A stretch of DNA of 8,845 bases, taken from positions 1-8,845 of the forward strand of contig JAEURF010000054.1 in assembly GCA_016789205.1 (NCBI GenBank). The letters are read 5' to 3'. A model generated the notes under the pieces. The model was not told the origin of the DNA, made no database searches, and was given only the letters and a program-made list of their open reading frames with translations. Below are positions 5,299 through 8,845 of the stretch, piece by piece. Origin of the DNA: Anaerolineales bacterium (lineage in GTDB: Bacteria; Chloroflexota; Anaerolineae; Anaerolineales; Villigracilaceae). Each line of letters starts with the position of its first letter. Position 1 is the first letter of the stretch. The translations under genes were made by a program, and so were the position numbers.

Positions 5299-7863
5299 AT
5301 GAAAAAGGTCGTTGGTCGGTTTTTAATTGGGCTTTTAATTTTTGTGGTCGTTGCAGTTGCTTCGGGGGCATTTTATTTCAAAAGTTATTTACCAAATACA
5401 GTTGCACCGAAATCATTTCCACAAGTAGATGGGGAGATACAAGTTTCAGGTTTGAAAGATAAAGTAGATGTGTATCGTGACCAAATGGGAGTTCCGCATA
5501 TTTATGCTACCAACACCTATGATTTATTTTTTGCACAAGGTTACATCCATGCGCAAGAACGATTTTGGCAAATGGATTTTTGGCGGCATGTCGGTTCGGG
5601 GACGATTTCTGAAATGTTTGCAAGCCAAGCAGAAACCGATGCCTTCTTAAGAACTTTGGGATGGGAAAAAACTGCCGAAGCAGAATGGGAACAACTTGAC
5701 TCCGCATCCAAAGCATTTTTACAAGCCTATGTTGATGGCGTGAATGCTTACATCAAAGATAAAGATGCGACAGAATTAAGTTTGGAATATGCAATTTTAG
5801 GTTTGCCAATTCTTGCACCCAATTATGAAATTGCAGAATGGACTCCAATCAATTCATTAACTTGGGGCAAAGCGATGGCATGGGATTTACGCGGCAACAT
5901 GGATGAAGAAATTGACCGCGCCATTTTTCTAAAAACTTTTACAGCGGAACAACTCGCTCAAATTTATCCGCCGTATCCAGCAGACCACCCTGTGATTGTG
6001 AACAAAATCGGTGATGGAGAATCAGCAAGCACATCACAAAATGCTTCAACCTTTGACTATGCTCAACTTCCGCTTGACCAGCTTGCCTACAACGCCTCTT
6101 TACTCGACGGGATGCTTGGGGAGTGGAGCAGTGAAATTGGTTCTAACTCTTGGGCAATTTCCGGCGCATTGACAGATTCTGGAATGCCGTATCTTTCTAA
6201 TGACCCACATCTTGGTATTCAAATGCCTTCGATTTGGTATCAAGTCGGGTTACATTGTATTGAAAAAAATGATGACTGCCCGTTTCAAGTAACAGGCTTT
6301 TCATTTGCCGGTGTGCCGGGTGTGATTATTGGTCATAACGACAATATTGCATGGGGCTTTACAAATGTGGGTCCGGATGTGATGGATTTATATATTGAAA
6401 AAGTGAATCCGGATAACCCGAATCAATATGAGGTCAATGGTGAATGGGTAGATTTTGAATCCTACGAAGAAACAATTCAACCCGCAGGTGGCGAAGCGAT
6501 TACAGTCACCATTAGAAGCACACGCCATGGTCCAGTCATCTCAGATACATTTGGTGCGTTAAAAAATGTAGGCGACCCTGATGATGAAGAATTTATCCCG
6601 TTCAATCAACGCGCCGGTATAGATTTACCTGAACAATATGTAATTGCATTAAAGTGGACAGCCCTAACACCCTCGACACCTTTTGAAGCGATTTGGGGAT
6701 TTAACAAAGCCCAAAATTGGGAAGAGTTCCGTGAAGCCGCAAAAGATTTTCATGTACCGTCACAAAATCTTTTATATGCAGATGTGGAAGGCAATATTGC
6801 CTATCAAATGCCCGGTGATATTCCGATTCGTAAAAATGGTGACGGCACGTTGCCTGTACCCGGCTGGACGGATGATTATGAATGGACAGGCTTTATTCCA
6901 TTCGAAGAACTACCTTACACATTAAACCCAGAAGAAGGTTTTATTGTGACTGCCAATAATCAAGTGCCGCCAGATGATTATCCCTATCTGATTACGTATG
7001 ATTGGGATTATGGCTTCCGTGCACAACGTATTTTAGATATGGTTGAGAGCGCACCTGCCAAAATTGATATTGCTTACCTGGAAAAAATGCACGGCGATTC
7101 TTATAATGACAATGCAGAATTTTATGTGCCGTTATTACAAAGCATTGATTGGCGACTTCCAAAGGCGCATCAGGCAATTGCTTTAGATACGCTTAATACT
7201 TGGGATTATCAAAACCACGCAGACTCGATTCCGGCGGCTGTGTTCAATGCGTTTTGGCGCGCCTTATTACGCAATACATTTAATGATGACTTACCCGAAG
7301 AACTTTGGTTTAGTGGTGGTTCACGGTCTAATGAAGTTTCCCGTAATTTGGCAAGTGACCCCAACAATGCATGGTGGGATGATAAAACAACCGAAGATAT
7401 AACTGAAACTCGTGATGACATGCTAATTAAGTCGTTTATAGAAGGCACTGATGAGTTAAGTGAAATCTTTGGAGAAGACGTTACAAAATGGAATTGGGGC
7501 GATATGCACGTTTCCATTTTTAGAAATGAAACATTAGGATATTCAGGCATTGGCTTGATTGAAGATTTATTCAACCGCGGACCATTCCGTACTAACGGAG
7601 GCGGCTCAATTATCAATGCAACGGCGTGGAATGCACTAGATGGTTACGAAGTAACCAATGTTCCGTCAATGCGGATGATTGTGGATTTGGGAAATTTGAA
7701 TAATTCGCTCACAGTCCATACCACTGGGCAATCGGGTCATGCGTATCACCCGCATTATGACGATATGTCACAATTGTGGGCAGATGTCGGCTATTATCCA
7801 ATGTGGTGGGAGCAAGAATCAATTATCAATGATAGTGAGGCGCATTTAGTTTTAGTGCCATAA
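5299..7863 (+). CDS. penicillin/AHL acylase family Ntn-hydrolase (peptidase S45), membrane-anchored
   Basis: Hydrolyses an amide bond in an unidentified substrate; the family includes penicillin, cephalosporin and acyl-homoserine-lactone acylases. From ATG 5299 the precursor has 854 residues: anchor or signal segment about 8-28, alpha chain to about 234, a Ser/Thr/Asn-rich spacer about 235-281, and a 573-residue beta chain from S282. Autocleavage is expected at G281-S282 in an IG-SNSW motif, freeing the Ser nucleophile. The NDPH motif puts H304 at beta-23, as in AHL and cephalosporin acylases rather than the Gln of penicillin G acylase. D360 and D363 have the spacing of the calcium-binding D73/D76, H410 is in the HGPV motif, N490 (PSQN) fits the oxyanion Asn, and R511 follows it at the spacing of Arg-beta-263. 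The QSG...HYDD signature occurs near the C-terminus. The only cysteines, C320 and C327, may form a disulfide. No lipobox is seen, so it is either membrane-tethered or released by signal peptidase. Transcription probably ends at the hairpin at 7865. Family is sure, substrate is not. Confidence 0.92.
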   Translation: MKKVVGRFLIGLLIFVVVAVASGAFYFKSYLPNTVAPKSFPQVDGEIQVSGLKDKVDVYRDQMGVPHIYATNTYDLFFAQGYIHAQERFWQMDFWRHVGSGTISEMFASQAETDAFLRTLGWEKTAEAEWEQLDSASKAFLQAYVDGVNAYIKDKDATELSLEYAILGLPILAPNYEIAEWTPINSLTWGKAMAWDLRGNMDEEIDRAIFLKTFTAEQLAQIYPPYPADHPVIVNKIGDGESASTSQNASTFDYAQLPLDQLAYNASLLDGMLGEWSSEIGSNSWAISGALTDSGMPYLSNDPHLGIQMPSIWYQVGLHCIEKNDDCPFQVTGFSFAGVPGVIIGHNDNIAWGFTNVGPDVMDLYIEKVNPDNPNQYEVNGEWVDFESYEETIQPAGGEAITVTIRSTRHGPVISDTFGALKNVGDPDDEEFIPFNQRAGIDLPEQYVIALKWTALTPSTPFEAIWGFNKAQNWEEFREAAKDFHVPSQNLLYADVEGNIAYQMPGDIPIRKNGDGTLPVPGWTDDYEWTGFIPFEELPYTLNPEEGFIVTANNQVPPDDYPYLITYDWDYGFRAQRILDMVESAPAKIDIAYLEKMHGDSYNDNAEFYVPLLQSIDWRLPKAHQAIALDTLNTWDYQNHADSIPAAVFNAFWRALLRNTFNDDLPEELWFSGGSRSNEVSRNLASDPNNAWWDDKTTEDITETRDDMLIKSFIEGTDELSEIFGEDVTKWNWGDMHVSIFRNETLGYSGIGLIEDLFNRGPFRTNGGGSIINATAWNALDGYEVTNVPSMRMIVDLGNLNNSLTVHTTGQSGHAYHPHYDDMSQLWADVGYYPMWWEQESIINDSEAHLVLVP

Positions 7864-7864
7864 A

Positions 7865-7907
7865 AAATAAGAACTCGGATGTTTTGAAAACATCCGAGTT
7901 CTTATTT
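7865..7907. terminator. bidirectional intrinsic terminator
   Basis: A perfect 18-bp stem (7865-7882 with 7890-7907) closes over TTTGAAA, and two more A-T pairs can form inside the loop. It starts one base after the acylase stop codon (7861-7863). On the minus strand it is followed by a TTATTTTTT tract, making a textbook terminator for the ExoD/VanZ pair; on the plus strand the following T-tract is short and interrupted (CTTATTTAGA). Its right arm includes the last Lys codon and the stop codon (7902-7907) of the minus-strand gene, so coding and termination sequence overlap. Confidence 0.9.
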
Positions 7908-8306
7908 AGATAGAACTTCTTTTTTTCTACTGTATATCCACCACGCGGCAAAACCAAAGACGAGTATTCCAGCATAATTGGCGGCTAAATCTTTGAAGGA
8001 AAAATCTCTTCCACGAATAGGGATTTGCGAAACTTCTTCGATTGTAAAAACGACCAAGAAAAAAATAACCGTAATTAAAGCAAGCCAATCGGGTTTAATG
8101 AATGCAGAGAATGTTTGGATTAATGCTCCAGTGACAAGAAATGTCAATGTGCCTATTAGAAGAAAATGTAAAACCTTATCAAGATATTCCACACGGCTGA
8201 CGATACGGAGCAAAAAACGAAGGTAGCCTAAATCTGCAAGAATGATAATTCCTAAAATAAAAATAGCAAAGCCAATTGCGAACCACTTTAATTTCACAGG
8301 ATGCAA
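7902..8306 (-). CDS. VanZ-like family membrane protein
   Basis: Small integral membrane protein of the VanZ-like family, whose founding member gives low-level teicoplanin resistance; most relatives have no assigned function. The 134 residues have four hydrophobic segments (about 8-28, 46-67, 73-90, 108-126). The family's polar signature is intact: D43-K44-x-x-H47 at the start of segment two, then E90-x-x-x-Q94, R98/R100, D106 and N110 leading into segment four. The start is a TTG at 8306, directly after the TAG (8309-8307) of the upstream ExoD-like gene, with AGG 4 nt before it overlapping that gene's end. This suggests translational coupling; the next possible start is a GTG three codons later. 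The gene ends inside the bidirectional terminator. Proximity to an ExoD-family gene fits an envelope or surface-polysaccharide role, but that is inference. Confidence 0.85.
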   Translation of the reverse strand: MHPVKLKWFAIGFAIFILGIIILADLGYLRFLLRIVSRVEYLDKVLHFLLIGTLTFLVTGALIQTFSAFIKPDWLALITVIFFLVVFTIEEVSQIPIRGRDFSFKDLAANYAGILVFGFAAWWIYSRKKEVLSK

Positions 8307-8845
8307 CTAGCCTAAAATTTTCAGGAACTCTGTAATTGTCCAACCGCCACCTGCGATGAGGAAAGCAAAATAAATCATGGTGACGATGTTAGAAATATGC
8401 CCTAACAAAATAAAACCACCATCTTGTTGCATCATACCGACTGCTAAAAAGATTAATGCTAAAGCGGGTAATGTATTGCTAAATGGAATAAAGCCAAACG
8501 GGAACATCAATAATATAGCACCGAGAATAAAGGCTAAATTAGCAATGACCGTCATTGTTCCAGAAGTTGTTAAACTGCTTAACCGATGAGGTTTGCTAAT
8601 TTTTTCTAAGCGACGAAACCAAACTAAGGCTTTTTTGAATCCTTCGCGCAATTTTTCGGATGATAGTTTTCTATCTGCAATAAATTTGGGGAGCCATAAT
8701 TTACGCGAGAATAATCGCGTAACCCCGATTAACAAAATACCAGTGCCAAACACAGTGCTGACACCAGGAATAGAAATGGGAATTAAGAATATTAGTGAGA
8801 GAATGACGGTTAGAAGTAATAAACTATCTGCACCCACAATGTCCA
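8307..8845 (-). CDS. ExoD-family exopolysaccharide synthesis protein (5' end missing)
   Basis: ExoD was described in rhizobia as a protein affecting exopolysaccharide synthesis and alkali tolerance; its biochemical role is unknown. Counting from the first complete codon (8843-8841), 178 residues remain. The frame stays open to the window edge, and the N-terminal soluble stretch usual in the family is missing, so the gene continues to the right; the GTG at 8837 is not a credible start. Seen features: a first membrane segment (7-24) leading into a Pro-rich IPGVSTVFG turn (25-33); a second segment to about 42; WLP (50-52); a charged amphipathic stretch (55-87) with R77-R78-L79-E80; segments about 96-116, 125-138 and 150-164; F121-x-N-x-LPALAL and the D141-G142 typical of the family. 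It is the first visible gene of a two-gene unit with the VanZ-like gene, with zero bases between stop and start. Its promoter lies outside the window. Confidence 0.85.
   Translation of the reverse strand, partial: DIVGADSLLLLTVILSLIFLIPISIPGVSTVFGTGILLIGVTRLFSRKLWLPKFIADRKLSSEKLREGFKKALVWFRRLEKISKPHRLSSLTTSGTMTVIANLAFILGAILLMFPFGFIPFSNTLPALALIFLAVGMMQQDGGFILLGHISNIVTMIYFAFLIAGGGWTITEFLKILG

Noticed and set aside
7209..7616. 135-codon minus-strand open frame
   Set aside because: It lies wholly antisense to the conserved beta chain of the acylase, and its translation shows no recognisable domain or membrane pattern.
3222..7863. glycosyltransferase plus acylase as a dedicated modify/hydrolyse system
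   Set aside because: They are divergently transcribed members of large, widespread families and nothing in the sequence ties their substrates together; I treat the adjacency as unproven.
8307..8837. GTG at 8837 as the true ExoD start
   Set aside because: The frame stays open to the window edge and the usual N-terminal part of the family is missing, so the gene is truncated by the window.
1..8845. CRISPR array, tRNA, rRNA, transposase, phage or toxin-antitoxin genes
   Set aside because: No repeat-spacer pattern, cloverleaf, mobile-element protein or small paired genes were seen; nearly all sequence is accounted for by the six genes.

Overview
The window reads as an ordinary stretch of bacterial chromosome made of cell-envelope genes. 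Every complete or partial protein is either an integral membrane protein or is exported. The most likely source is a Chloroflexota bacterium of the Anaerolineae type. This rests on my recognition of the lipoprotein architecture (repeated beta-sandwich modules plus a degenerate GH113-like barrel), the large single-gene GT-C glycosyltransferase and the AT-leaning coding sequence. No rRNA or marker gene confirms it.

Layout from left to right. (1) 1-576 (+) is the C-terminal three quarters of TatC, the core receptor of twin-arginine translocation; it is cut by the left edge. (2) 577-689 is a 113-nt gap holding two 11-bp palindromes, GTGCG(T/A)CGCAC, whose centres are 42 bp apart, followed by a good Shine-Dalgarno. 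(3) 690-3218 (+) is an 842-residue lipoprotein with three related beta-sandwich modules, a carboxypeptidase-regulatory-like insert and a C-terminal eight-stranded barrel resembling GH113 but lacking both expected catalytic glutamates. (4) 3222-5216 (-) is a GT-C fold membrane glycosyltransferase, convergent with the lipoprotein gene and only 3 nt away. (5) 5217-5298 is the divergent intergenic region. (6) 5299-7863 (+) is a membrane-tethered Ntn-hydrolase of the penicillin/acyl-homoserine-lactone acylase family (S45) with its processing and catalytic residues present. (7) 7865-7907 is a strong bidirectional hairpin terminator. (8) 7902-8306 (-) is a small VanZ-like membrane protein, and 8307-8845 (-) is an ExoD-family protein running off the right edge. 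These last two are abutted and probably co-transcribed.

Common theme: export (TatC), extracytoplasmic carbohydrate recognition (lipoprotein), surface glycosylation (GT-C, ExoD-like), and extracytoplasmic amide hydrolysis (acylase). Apart from the ExoD/VanZ pair, the gene orientations do not indicate one operon or a dedicated system. I found no CRISPR array, tRNA, rRNA, insertion sequence, phage gene or recognisable defence system, and I do not think the window holds a new multi-gene system. The most interesting points are the degenerate barrel in the lipoprotein, the evenly spaced palindrome pair before it, and the histidine at beta-23 of the acylase.
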